Shown here one piece after another: positions 1 to 10,953 of a stretch of DNA of 64,000 nt. A program made the translations under genes and the position numbers. Position 1 is the first letter of the stretch; each line of letters opens with the position of its first letter. This stretch comes from Corythucha ciliata (lineage: Eukaryota > Arthropoda > Insecta > Hemiptera > Tingidae): assembly GCA_038030265.1 (NCBI GenBank), contig CM075937.1:15500001-15564000 (forward strand), read 5' to 3'. The notes beneath the pieces were generated by a model, which saw nothing but the letters and a program-made list of their open reading frames with translations, was not told the origin of the DNA and did not search any database.

Positions 1-24
1 TTTATAGAAATGTGTCATCTGAGA

Positions 25-134
25 CCTTATTCACTAAAATCAGACGCCGGCGCTATCCACCCGTCTTGCCAAAAAAACATACGTTCTATTCCGGACGTGG
101 ATATAGTGCCGGCGCAAACTTTTAGTGAATAAGG
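25..134. mobile_element. 110-bp MITE-like foldback
   Basis: The ends are a perfect 15-bp inverted repeat, CCTTATTCACTAAAA at 25-39 and its complement at 120-134. Inside them a second inverted pair built on GCCGGCGCTAT and GTGGATATAGTGCCGGC brings the two halves almost together. There is no coding capacity. The size and layout fit a non-autonomous DNA transposon. No target duplication was identified, so the exact ends are inferred from the repeat itself. Confidence 0.55.
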
Positions 135-239
135 CGCCTGTTTCGGAGCGCTTAAAGGAGACGTAAAGGTTAAGGTTGGTTTCTGAATACGGCCCTAAGT
201 TTCGTATGGGCTTGACTCTTTCGCGGAGTTGGTCGCCCA

Positions 240-2945
240 CTGATCAAATTGTTGGCTTACTTAATACCAAATTCTGTAAAATTTCAGAAACCACGTTTTA
301 GCATTGTATGCTGGTTTAGGTTATGACAAGCGGAGGAGACTTGCCAGTTGCGTCCTCGGAAACATATTATTTTCATCTGGTCACTCTAACAAATCGAAAA
401 AAACGCTCGTTCGTGCCTAAAATTAGGAGATATTTGTTATCCATTGGCTAAAAAATATGAATACAATGATAATTCACGGTTTGTCGATGACATTTTTGAG
501 TAAATGTGCTTATGTGCTGTTCTTATTAGCAAGCCCCTGGTTATGAATAAGTGCGTATAAACGTTAGAGGCCTACGGCTATAAGCTTGAGGCTTTGGAGA
601 AAGGGACCTCATAGAGGTTTCCGCCCCGGGCCCTCATATAGATGTAGTTCCGCCACTAGATGGGGGTCTATAATCATCAGTTTCGTGAGCTCAACACTTC
701 AACAGCGAATTCCGAAATCATCAACGTACTTTAGGCTCAAGTGTGAATGGCGCAACGACCCATTATCCAGCTATAACATTTACGATATGCCCTGTTTATA
801 ACACGATTTAGTGCTTTCACTTTTCTTACTATAGCGGGTATAAGTACTTAGCCGTTAGCCGTTGTATTAGTCGACTAGTTAGCCCCCAACAACTGGAAAC
901 TTATAGTCACTCTTGCGTCAATCCAGAGTTAAACCACAATTTTCTGCCGGACCATCCCTTCCACAGTAGCCCAAAGAAATAGGAAAAAAAAGTGAAATGA
1001 CTTTAGCAGGTTTATTGTTGGCAAGTAGCAGCCCGTCAAGGAAGAAATATGATGGATCGCCCGGCAAACTACATCTTCAAGTTCTACACAATTAAAGTTT
1101 GTCCCCTTCCCATTCCAAGGTACACAAAAAATGAGAGAGAGAGAGAAAAAAAAAAATGTTTCAGACCCACCTGTTTTTCTCGACTACCCAACCTTCGTCT
1201 TGCAGTGATCGATGAGCCTGAAGGGTCCACAGGGGATGAAAGGGAATATAATGGTGAAATTCAAGGTTTTAAGCGTACGACTTTTTTTTCCTGGTCAAGC
1301 CGTTGGTGTACAAGCCAAAGTGTGGCGGTGGGGAGGGGCGGGGTTTATGTAATTACCGAAAAAGCGTACGAGGGAAAAGAAAACCCATTGGAAAATGGGG
1401 GTTTTGACTCTCGAGGGCCTCTTAAATTCTACGGGCAGGGCGGGGCGGAGGGAGGTGGAGTGGTGGTCGTCTGACTGATCGCCTCTTTTTTTTTACATTC
1501 TTGATCACTACTCCTTGGATATACTGACACGCCCGGGGATGGACCTCGACTTTATTGCTACTTAGGGAATTGCTTCTGCAACACCTCCTACTTCCCTTCT
1601 CATCTTGCTTTGGTTCCCTGTTACTCCTTCCACGAGCGTTCGAAGTCCACCGCAGGAGTTCAACTCCATTTAAGTCCTGCCATTTATTTCTGCTATATCA
1701 TTACAGGCAATTCCAATTGTGTGCACGGCTCTTTCCAAATCAATTTCAATGGGCCTGCAATGTTTCATTCAACAGCGAGATCATTTTCACGTTTTTAGTA
1801 CTCTAAAATGTGCACTTTTAAAATATGTAACTGGGGGAAAATATAAAGAAAGAAAAAAAAGAAACGAACGTACAGACGCATAAGCTAATGGATTAGCCCA
1901 GAGTTCTCACACCACTCTCTTTTTTAAAGGTCCGCCAGCTGCAGTCATCATCTATCAGATCATCGCCACGTGACACTTCACATGCAGTTTCTCGCTTCTT
2001 TTTAGTCCATTACCCATTTAATCGGCCTCTCCTCCTCCTCCTACATTAGTGGATTTTTATGAAAACGCTACTCACTCTCCCCTTTTATTCATTAGTCCAG
2101 ATTCCAAATTAAACCAGAGGTTGACCGTTCGTCCATGCTGAATGATCGAAACGAAAATGATACTCTACAAAATATTTCTGCTGTGGGGAAGATCTCAGTA
2201 AATCTCTAAGGCTAACTTGCTACTTTTTTCCATCTCTGTCTCCCTATCCATTTTCGATTCTACGGAATGATTTTCTTTTTTTTTGCTGATGGCGAAGGAA
2301 ATAATTTTTGAACTGTCGAGAATCTACTTATTTATGCGAGATTGGAAATCTCCACGCAATTACTGACGAAAGGACAGGAGCGGTTTTTTTTTTCCTCTCA
2401 CTCTCTCTCTTTCCACACTTTTTCTTCTCTCTCTCCATCACTCTCTCTCACTCTCCTTCGGCGACTTAGCAAAAAACCCATCGCTGTTCTTCTTCCTCGA
2501 GTTGTTTATAAAATGGCAACATCAGATTTGATCCTTCCTCTCAACCCCCCCCCCCATCAATAACATTGCACACCATCTTCTCACCGCTTTGGACCTAATA
2601 GAATCTCTTTTTCATCAAAAACTCAAATTTAATTTTGATTCGAAATAGAATTGTGAGTTGCTCGATTTAAATTGTTGCGGGGTTCTATTAAATAAACTAA
2701 ATTTGAATGTTTCCCCACCTCTTTTTTCTTTTGTTGCTGTGAATGCCAATACATTTTTCATCGTTTTAAAAATACTCATTGTTGAAAAGTTGGGGTAGAA
2801 ATGTAATTGGCGTTCCGTGATGCTTGTTTATGCTAGCATAATGAATTAATTTACAAAAAAACAAAAAACTTAATTTTGATCGGATTGGTCATTTCAAAGA
2901 CTTGAAGCTTTCTCAATAAATATTTATCTTGTCTCGAACGAATAA
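240..2945. other. No gene recognised; AT-rich and pyrimidine-rich DNA
   Basis: I see no domain, splice-linked reading frame or repeat family here. The longest open frame (1,049-1,474, plus) is composed of low-complexity GGGCGG and GAGAGAAAA tracts and looks accidental. A strand-asymmetric CTCTCTTTC-rich tract lies at about 2,390-2,460 and a C9 run near 2,546. Confidence 0.6.
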
Positions 2946-2949
2946 AAAG

Positions 2950-3257
2950 TACAGAGGGTGGGGTGAAACGGAATGCGGCCTGACTAAGGCAGTGCGTGCT
3001 GAGGAGAGGGCCGGTGTGACCGTGGGGGCTAGGGAATTGCATTGGGTTCGATTCCCGCGCTGGTCAACTGCCAGCCTCTGGGTTTTTGAGAATACCCTTC
3101 GAGGTAGGAAGGGCGCCAGGCAAAATGGCGAAAGCCTCCGCCTGGGTCAGGAAAGACACCAATATGGCGAAAGTCTTCGCCTAGGTATTCCCCCCCTCCC
3201 CCCATGTAAAACCGCAAGGTACTAAAATCTGTGAAGAAAAAAAAAAAAAAAAAAAAA
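2950..3257 (+). mobile_element. tRNA-derived SINE with poly(A) tail
   Basis: A tRNA-like head carries a near-consensus Pol III box B, GGGTTCGATTCCCGC at 3,044-3,058. An upstream stretch (AAGGCAGTGCGTGCTGAGGA) could hold a degraded box A. The head is followed by an unrelated body with a short internal repeat (ATGGCGAAAG.CTTCGCC twice at about 3,125-3,185) and ends in a run of 21 A at 3,237-3,257. Head, body and poly(A) is the standard SINE layout. The 5' boundary is approximate and no target duplication was identified. Confidence 0.6.
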
Positions 3258-3539
3258 GAGTACCGCAGAAGGGCAAAATTCATTCGGAGACACACACAGG
3301 CACATAATGGAACCTGCTATTCGTGCAATGGACGCACGCAATTAGATGGGGGTACGGAATTGGTTTCTTAAAGGTGGAAGCCCCTCAAAAATTGATTAGC
3401 GTCGACCTAAAAACCCCAGAGACATGGAGAGAATATTCGGGATCGGGGGAAGACTTCAATGGGTCACTTTCACAGACCGCCCCCCCCCCATTCCACTGTT
3501 TTATGTAATATATCGCTATAGTGTCAAATAGTTCAAACT

Positions 3540-4316
3540 ACAAAACAAGGGCCTAACACAGCAAATCTCAAAAACCACTACAAATCTCAAGACCACAGTA
3601 AAGCTACAAGCCAGAACAGAGCTCCACACCCCAGCAAAGCTTCCAACCACTTATCGCTGCTAAGATTCAAACCACAAAGAAGTTCCAAACACAGAAATGC
3701 GCTAATCACAAAAAGCTCTAACCACAGCAAGACTCCAGCCATCGCAAAAGCTCCAAGTCATAGAAAAACTCCAAGCCACAGCAAAGTAAAAAAACCACAA
3801 CAAACCTCCAAAAGACTAAACCACCACAAAAATACTTATTACAGCCTTGTACCAACAACAAAAAGCTCCAACCACAATGATGCTCAAACCACAAAGAAGG
3901 GCCAACCACAACAAAACTCTGACCACAGGAAAGCTCCAACCATAAAAATGTATAAGTAACCCAAAAAAGCTATAACCACAGCTACCTCAACTGACCAGTC
4001 AACCAAAGCTCCAACCACTGAAAAGCTTCAAACCACAGAAAACCTCGAAACCACGGCCAAGTTCTAGACCACAACAATGCTCCTAGCCACAATGATGCTC
4101 CAACCACAGTAAAACTCCAACCACAAAGAAGGCCCAACCACTGCAAAACTCTGACCCCAGCAAAGCTCCAACCAAAGCAAAGCTCCAGCCACAAAAATCT
4201 ATAACCACAGTAAAGCCATAAACTAAAGCTAAACTCAAAAACTCACATAGAAGCTCCAAACCCCCACAAAGCTCCAATCAACAGGACAATTCCTCCAAAA
4301 AAAAAAAAAAAAAAAA
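3540..4316. repeat. CAAAGCTCCAACCACA minisatellite with A-run at the end
   Basis: A unit close to GCAAAGCTCCAACCACA (15-17 bp) is repeated with many substitutions and small indels across the stretch, and the array stops at an A-run at about 4,294-4,316. The open frames on the minus strand here are made of repeated WLELCCGWSF-like residues and are products of the repeat, not genes. Diverged copies of the same unit occur at about 21,085-21,180 and 24,110-24,180. Confidence 0.8.
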
Positions 4317-4559
4317 GCGAAGTAATGCTCTCACAAGCATGAAAACCACGAAAACTGCACAGACGCAGCAAAGCTTCGACTTTGTTTTCCGCCCTAAGTG
4401 GAGGATTTCCGTTGACTAAACCCTACGGGATTCTTGTTTGAGCGAACTAGCTAGTTTTATTTTTGGTCCCTCAACTCGAGTATTAATTTTTCCTTATGCC
4501 TCGAGTGGCAATTGTCCTTTCGGTGATTACTGTTAATGCGTACCAGTAATAAGCAAACA

Positions 4560-4760
4560 GTTATTTGAGCTTTGAACTTTCAATTTTTAGTGGAAATGGC
4601 CTATTTTTTCCATAAATTGTCAATTTTATGAGGACATTGTCAATTTTATTAGTTGATTGTCAATTTTATGGGGTAAGTGACATTTTTATGAACCTATTTC
4701 GGGGATTTTATTGCCAGCAAACCGATTTCGCTGGGCGGGTGGCCTAATTCAGAGAACATT
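4560..4760. repeat. Degenerate TCAATTTTAT repeat with boundary motif
   Basis: TCAATTTTATNGGNNATTG recurs four or five times between 4,575 and 4,690. The stretch ends in ACCGATTTCGCTGGGCGGGT followed by GGCCTAATTCAGAG (the motif GGTGGCCTAATTCAGAG is at 4,738-4,754), which is also found at the edges of family E repeats near 21.73 and 23.88 kb. Confidence 0.55.
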
Positions 4761-4850
4761 TACACTGAATTTTCGCACTAAGAACTGAAATTGCTGGTTT
4801 GAATACATTGTTTTAAATTGTAAAGGTTGTAGACAGACGGGGTACAGTTG

Positions 4851-5107
4851 ATAGTTATGAAGAAAAAGCCAAAAACACCCGTTGTTTTTAACGGCCTGGA
4901 ACTTTTTAACATTTCGGACTTTGGGTAAGACTTGTCTTGGACCATGTGGTTGTTTTCTCATATTTGGTTTTGTTATTTAAATTAGTAATTATGTGTAATT
5001 TTTGCAATGTTTAGAGCCCTGAGGATGCTAGGAGCATAGCGAAACGTAGGCGAAAAAAAATAATTGAAGACTTCGACGGGTGTTTTTGGCTTTTTCTTCA
5101 TAACTAT
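4851..5107. mobile_element. Penelope-like element terminal remnant in a 32-bp inverted repeat
   Basis: Two perfect 32-bp inverted arms, at 4,851-4,882 and 5,076-5,107, face each other across about 190 bp. The interval holds a CTGAGGA...GAAACGT motif with a short stem between (5,019-5,045), the layout of the hammerhead-type sequence known from the pseudo-LTRs of Penelope-like retroelements. No Penelope reverse transcriptase or GIY-YIG frame is present nearby, so this would be an isolated terminal repeat. Assignment rests on the motif only. Confidence 0.4.
5019..5045 (+). ncRNA. Hammerhead-ribozyme-like core
   Basis: CTGAGGA (5,019-5,025) matches the hammerhead CUGANGA box. GCTA (5,027-5,030) can pair with TAGC (5,037-5,040) as stem II with a 6-nt loop, and GAAAC follows directly at 5,041-5,045. 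One U stands unpaired between the box and stem II. Stems I and III would be very short, as in the minimal Penelope-type motifs. I cannot identify a convincing cleavage triplet, so catalytic activity is not supported. Confidence 0.35.
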
Positions 5108-5109
5108 CA

Positions 5110-6600
5110 TTGTTTTAAACGTCTTCAGGCCCCTGCGCAAGAATGGCTCACGGTGGGGGGGATGCCAGCTCCTCCAGTCCGTGTCCCTTTTCTTAGACCA
5201 AGAGGTGGCTTCACGCTTGTACCGAAGACTGCAACTTGGCATTTTACAGCTTCACAGGCCTGTGTGAGTTTCCTCACGATAAACTCGTTCTCACGATTCG
5301 TCTCGACGGGCCCAGATTGAGGGACTGAAATTACCGCAGTTAAACGTCTCAGGGGACCAAAATCCAAGGTTTAGCTCCTAAAGTATCACTTTCTAGGGGG
5401 AAACAAGTAGTAGAAACAAGAAAAAAAGTAAGAAGTAGGAAAACAAAAGAATATGTTGCAGAAGAAGTAGAGGCACGGTAGAAAAAGTTCTGGCCCCGTG
5501 AAAGCAGTAAGTAATAGGATCAGCTATGACAAAGATGTTCTCCCAGGTAATGCGCGTTGAAGACACGATTTTTTCATTGCACGCTAAAAGCACGCGCGCT
5601 AACGGCACGTAATTGGATGAACTGCAGACGATTCGTGCCCTGAAAATAGCCAAACTGATTAATTGCGCCCTGCAGATATCGTAACTGACTTACTGCGTCG
5701 AAAAAAATGGGCAGACTGAATATTCACGCCCTAAAAATGGCTACATGGTGGCTACCAGTTTCACTGTGAGCCCGTCGAGCGCTGTCCCGATTTCACCACG
5801 TAACAAAAATCGGCCCGATACCTTTTATTGTATTATGAGGGGGAGGGGACAAATAATTGAGGGAAGTCAAAATACAATTTCGCACATGGTCTTCCCATTT
5901 AAAATTCAACTATTACCTCCCCCTCCGTATAGAAAATTCAAAGTTCTTCAACTTCGGAAAGTCAAGTCACACCAACATGAGGTTGGCTCCCGGCAAAGGC
6001 TAATCAAATTGTACTCCCCCTACTCCTCCCGCCAACCCTAATTCAAACCGATCACCTTTACTTCTCTCGACGTTATACTTTTTTAAAAGGGTATTCGAAG
6101 AAGTTAGACTAACCGCGTCTAGCGAACTTTATATTATTACCTTCAGTGTGCCTCTCATATAGGATAATGTCAGCTGCTGGCCTTTGTTTTCTAAATTATG
6201 TTTCCCTAACCCGCTCTCTGCAACAAAGAAAATCAGTGGGGTTTTTCAAACCATTGATTGATAGGAAGAGAGGGCTTATTATTGAGCGTTTCGGTATTAT
6301 TTAGTTTTATCTCGTGTGCCAATCCACTTATAGTGGCAATAGATAGATTTTTGTAATTATACCGTTATTTTATTGGCCAGTGAACCAAGGATTACCATCT
6401 TGAGTATAACTCCATTTCTGGTGGCGGTGATTTTAGCTGCTCTCCTTGGAGTAGACCGATAAATGATTTGCTATTATTGAAACAAAGGGGCCGTGAAGTT
6501 TTCATTTTTAGTGCGTTTCATTCAAACATTTTGTATTTATAGTAAAACAACGCACACTCGGATATAGGGATGGAATCGGCCCGAAGCCCGACCCAAAAAT
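5110..6600. other. No gene recognised
   Basis: Unique-looking sequence with several short open frames in both strands, none with a domain, signal peptide or plausible splice partner. Small direct similarities to the flank of the 4,851-5,107 repeat (TGTTTTAAACG..TTCAGGCCC near 5,110-5,132) suggest the first tens of bases belong to that element. Confidence 0.5.
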
Positions 6601-6624
6601 AAAATGTAAGGCCCGGCTTTTAGG

Positions 6625-7340
6625 TTGCTCAACACGCATTTATCCAAACATCGAGATGACGTGGATTATTTAAAAACTTACGTCAAGGAAAAAATCGACG
6701 CACACTATGGACAATCTAAGGAATCATTTCTGGACCACATTTTAACCTTGGTTCATGATGCGAAAAACTCTGTTAGTAACAACGACTGCTCCGACGCATT
6801 TCACAAGGCCACCGTACCGATAGAATACCCTACGACATATTTTTCAATTTAGACCCACACCCCTCCCCTGATTTCGTCGAATTCCTCCAAAAAAATTGAC
6901 AGTGAGGGGATAATTTGTTTCCCCTTCAAATCAGTTGGGACGCGTGCGTTAATATCGCGAGCGTTCTGAGCGAGTATGGCTTATTGGTGAAGGACGCTGA
7001 ACAGGATTTTGCAACGTCGGAAACTGTCATTTGCAATGGGATACAAAATGCGGTCCTGTGCGATGGAACCTGGTGGACCAAAGTAAGATTGTTTGGCTGA
7101 ACTTTTTTTTTAGACAACAAAATATTGACTTTTTTTATACTCATCTAGGCAAGTTGCGTCTCAAAAACCGTGGCCAGAACGTTGCAAAATTACCAACATA
7201 AAGCTGAATGATTCGTTTACTACATTGCCGAATTTAGCCGCACTTTTAGCGACCCGATAGATACAACGCTAAAATCTTTCAATTTGTGGTCGGCGGAAAC
7301 CAAGGAATATATTCAACAGGCTGCTAAAACGCATCGTTAA
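6625..7340 (+). pseudogene. Unrecognised intron-containing gene fragment
   Basis: Three segments look coding. Segment 1 is 6,625-6,852 (about 75 residues, charged, helical, opened by TTTTAG). Segment 2 is about 6,935-7,082, preceded by CCCCTTCAAATCAG and ending in ACCAAA before the donor GTAAGATT. It encodes a Cys- and Trp-containing stretch with CDGTWWTK at its end. Segment 3 starts at 7,149 after TACTCATCTAG in the matching phase and stays open to TAA at 7,338-7,340 except for one in-frame TGA at 7,209-7,211. The 66-nt intron between segments 2 and 3 has the same size as other introns in the window. I do not recognise the protein. The phase between segments 1 and 2 does not close with the donors I can see, so segment 1 may be unrelated. 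The TGA suggests decay, or an unseen intron or gene boundary. Confidence 0.4.
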
Positions 7341-8400
7341 CAGGTAAAGTGACCGTACGTAATAATCTCGTCTTCAGATCATGATTTAAGTGTTTTTGGG
7401 TGCGTGTGAATATACTCACCCTCGCGTAGCAATCTTCTCTTTGTCCCATTATGGGCAATGGCAGTGGGTGGGGGTTTGCTTGTATAAAATTATAGTATAG
7501 TGGTTGGGATCCCATTATTTTTCAGGATATACAAATCCGAATGGATAGGATAATATACGCCTTTTTTCGCTTCCTCTTATTTATGATGAGCTCGGAATTT
7601 AAAATAAATAAATAAAAAAAATTGCGAGAAAATGAAACTGCACGAATTTAAATTTGTTTAACAACGTTTATAGCTTTTCTAAAGAAATAGGGGAAATTCG
7701 CCTTTAAGAAAACTCTTCCATCACGTCTCGCAATAAACAAAACTACGCGTCTCGGTGGTGTGCCCCCCTCCCCCACACCCCACAAACACCGCTGCGTTGT
7801 GTCATAATGGCGGAAAACTCCAAGGGTTTTTATTGCTTCGAAAGCTCTATAACACACATTTCGATTCGTAAAAAAAGATCAAGTTAGTTCGAAAAAGGGA
7901 ACAGAATGGTTTAGAGGGGTGAGTGAAAGGGTAAGAGCATTACGGAAGAGAAGGTAAGCCGTAGGAAAATAAACATTCACTGTGGGATTTCATATTAAGT
8001 TACGTGAGTTGCATATGGGTTGTAATAAGGAATGAGGAAATAGTGTACTCGTTTTTGTATCGATGTTGAATGGGGGGCATACGTAGCATTACATTTTTGA
8101 GAGGTATTTTCACTGATGACGTGGTTTTATCTGTACAAAAATGCGTTAGGGCCACCCATAGGCATGTTTACTGAACCGTTAAGTTCCCCTCACCACTATC
8201 CCATCAAAGACGAGTGAACGTACCATGCACCGCAGGTATATTGGCACGACGACGTGACTCAGCCCTGCCGTCCTACGATGGTTTACATGATGGCTAGTGT
8301 AGTAGTAAAGGTCGACGCTTCCCCAGCTCTCTTGAGTCATTAACCCCAAGATGGATGCACCAGAGTCAATCATCTCGTTTGGAAAAAATTAAATAATAAT
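7341..8400. other. No gene recognised
   Basis: Mixed sequence without recognisable domains, tandem repeats or element ends. The open frame on the minus strand at 7,648-7,857 has no support beyond its length. Confidence 0.5.
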
Positions 8401-8760
8401 GACGATCTCAGGAAGCAAATTCACGGATAAAATTGAGAAAAAGCGAGGTCGAGGTCCGTGTGCGCTGTTCTTGGAGAAAACTTATGAACAAGTCGACGTC
8501 TGAAATAAAGAAGAAGCGCTAATCGCGTTTCTGAAGATCCGTAGGCGGCCAAGATTGAGAAGGCACGCTAATGTTCGTAATGAGCTCTTCTTAGGGCAAT
8601 AAGTGGCTGAAATTTCGGAATAAAAAAATGCGCTCATTCGTGACTGCGGAATTGTTGGATCATCGCATTGTTGGAACATCGCTTGTTCGCCACTGAGATT
8701 GAGGAAAAGCGCTAATTCGAAGTTAAAATTGAGAAAACAAGCCAATACGTGGATTATTAA
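8400..8760 (-). repeat. Family B degenerate repeats, minus orientation
   Basis: The unit (reading GAAGCGCTAATTCG.GGCTAAAATTGAGAAA) recurs with heavy divergence. Most lines carry AAATTGAGAAAA and GCTAATTCG pieces. This is the reverse orientation of the family B arrays at 31.3, 44.4, 50.8 and 53.8 kb. Confidence 0.65.
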
Positions 8761-8869
8761 AAGCTCTTTTCAATTCATATTTCCATATTCTCTCAAGTGT
8801 ACACGGCTTTATAATGCTCTATATTAAGCTCTAAACGACCCCACAAACGAGTCTTGCGCAAGACCAAGC

Positions 8870-10260
8870 TCTGCTTTCAAAAACCGGATTTGATGGGTTT
8901 TGCTCTTCCAAGAACACATTTTGCGGATTTGGCTCCTTTAAAACCCAGTTTTGGCGATTTTTGCCTCATCAAAAATACATTTTCGTGGCATTATCCCTTT
9001 AAAATCAAATTCTAGGAAGAAAAAGAGGGAAGGAAGGGGGGAGGCGGCTTTCAATTGGTTCGAAAAATGTATTTGGCTACAAACGAACGACACTTTGTGA
9101 TTCTCAATTTTTCTAACCCCTATTTCCCGGATATTTACACTCTGCCATAACTAAAGTTTCAGATTTGGCACCTTCGAAATCCAATTTCACAGATTCTTTC
9201 CATTTTGAACCCCGCAATTTTGCGAGTTTCCTACTAATAAATACCAATTAGCTCTTATTGAAATCGGTTTTTTACAGGTTTGGCTCATTCAGAAAACATA
9301 TTTCGCTCTTTTCAAGCCCATATTCCTGGATTTGGCTCATTTCAAACCCAAAAACAAATGCCCCAAGTTTTGCATATTAGCACTTTTTCAAAACGTAATT
9401 TCGTGAATTTGGGTCCTTCAAACACTCACAGTTGTCTTATACTATAATTATTTACTATATAAAAACCAAACTGTGTTTGGCTCTTTCTGAAATCTGTTCC
9501 ACGGGTTCGGCCATTTGTAAAAACTAAATTGTCGAAAAACGAAAAAACAAATTTCGTGATTTTGGCGCTCAACCACATTTTTGCTCTTCCACAACAAATG
9601 TCACCGATTTTGCTTCTTTGATACCAAACTTCAAGGATTTTCGCCATTTAAAATCCTAATTTGGCATATTTTCATTAAAACAAAAAAATTGTGTGGTCTT
9701 CGTTCTTCAGGAATCAGTTCCACAGATTTCGCTATTTCGAAAAACAAATGTTGCTCATTCAAAAAAGAAATTCACGGATTTGGCTGGTTCAAATACCAAA
9801 TTTCGTTGTTTCGCCCATCGGCTCTCATAAACGCAAGTTTCGTGGATGTCCGCTCTTTAAAAGTCAAATTTTGTAAATTTGGCTACTTCAAACTCCAGTT
9901 TTTGGGAATTTTGCTCTTTCAAAAACTGATTTTCTGAAAGAACTGGATTGCTCATCACTGCTGATAAATTGCAACCACCAGAAAGTGGATGAGAGGGGTT
10001 TCAAAATAATGACCGTGGTGTTGCCGTAACTACCCAAGGAGAGGAACGGGATTATTTATCAGGGGGCGGCACATCCCCTCCACGCCTCTCCAGTCCGTTG
10101 TGAGCAATCCATGTTTACTATATCGTATTTGGCACCTTAATAAACCAATTTCGGGGATTTACGCTTTATTAAAATCTGCTGTTTCCAACCAGATGGACAG
10201 GATTGGTTCGTTCAAAAAAGTAATTCAGCTCGTTTGAAAACTAAATTTTGCTTTTTGGCC
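8870..10260. repeat. Family A degenerate repeats (TTTGGCTCTTTCAAAAACC)
   Basis: A unit of about 35-45 bp, roughly AATTTCG.GGATTTGGCTC followed by TTTCAAAAACC, recurs more than twenty times with substitutions and indels. It is interrupted by unrelated sequence at about 9,005-9,120 and 9,945-10,130. The long open frame at 9,581-9,937 lies entirely in the array and is not a gene. Diverged units of the same family are present at 54,590-54,860. Confidence 0.75.
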
Positions 10261-10735
10261 ATCTCAAACCACACATGGTTGTACGATGATGGGGCAGGTA
10301 ACACTTTTTCCAGTGCACGGCAAGATATGAAGGAAAATTACGAAGAACACCCAAAAAATATCGGAGGTGGGGATATGAATAAAACTGAAAAAATAAATTT
10401 TATTACCCAAACCCGAACAAGGTTGTTTTTCCGATATGCAATGCAATATTTTCCTTAAAAAGAAAACAAAAAACGAAAGACAATCGAAGCAGTCTGTCTG
10501 GAAAAAAATTAAAGCCAACATAGCAAGAACAGCAAGACTAAGACCTTCGAGTCTTGGTCTTGGTCTTGCTCTGCTCATCACTAACACTCGATACACCTAG
10601 AAGGGCGGTAAGGAGTCATTTGACTCAACGCGTTATTTTCTTATTCCTGGCTCACTATTCACAATAATTTATTGGACAAAATACTTTAAGAAATTAGAAG
10701 GACCTGGGTGGGGTTCGGCTTAGCTTATCCGTCGG
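10261..10735. other. No gene recognised
   Basis: Short overlapping open frames on both strands at 10,234-10,596 share no recognisable domain. An imperfect CTTGGTCTTGGTCTTGCTCT direct repeat lies at about 10,552-10,572. Confidence 0.5.
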
Positions 10736-10945
10736 AGTACGACTCCTAAAGGCGTCTCCGTGCCGCGATTGGCAGCGTGCTGGACTGGTAATCCAGAGGT
10801 TGCTGGTTCAAATCACGCCGGGGAACCATTTTTTCTCGAAACTCGAATCGTGTTGAGCTATGCCCTTCCATCGTCGTCCGGATAACATCATTTATTTGAT
10901 TTATTAATTAAAAATACCGGCGACAGAATTATTCATCACATCCAT
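10735..10945 (+). mobile_element. tRNA-derived SINE (copy 1)
   Basis: The head from about 10,751 resembles a tRNA: a box A-like TGCCGCGATTGGCAGCG, an anticodon arm CTGGA-CTGGTAA-TCCAG (a GGT, threonine-type anticodon) at about 10,779-10,795, and box B GGTTCAAATC at 10,805-10,814. The acceptor arms do not pair well and the sequence continues past a CCGGGGAACCA end into a tail (TCGTCCGGATAACATC, then ATTAAAAATACCGGCGACAG). The same head and tail occur in reverse orientation at 30.41-30.64 kb, so this is a dispersed SINE family and not a functional tRNA gene. It ends just before the next element at 10,954. Confidence 0.65.
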
Positions 10946-10953
10946 CTATAATA

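Noticed and set aside
1049..1474. 141-residue open frame on the plus strand
   Set aside because: Composed of low-complexity stretches (NEREREKKK, GQGGAEGGGVVVV), with no domain, no signal peptide and no splice partner.
3718..4277. Several minus-strand open frames with repeated WLEL and GWSF residues
   Set aside because: They are read from the CAAAGCTCCAACCACA minisatellite and vary with its indels.
9581..9937. 118-residue open frame on the plus strand
   Set aside because: Lies wholly within family A repeats; the residues repeat with the unit.
8870..10260. CRISPR-like array
   Set aside because: Units are degenerate and adjoining, with no constant repeat and unique spacers; the genome is eukaryotic.
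10751..10828. Functional tRNA-Thr(GGT) gene
   Set aside because: The anticodon arm and box B look right, but the acceptor arms do not pair and the same head with the same foreign tail recurs at 30.4 kb, so it is a SINE.
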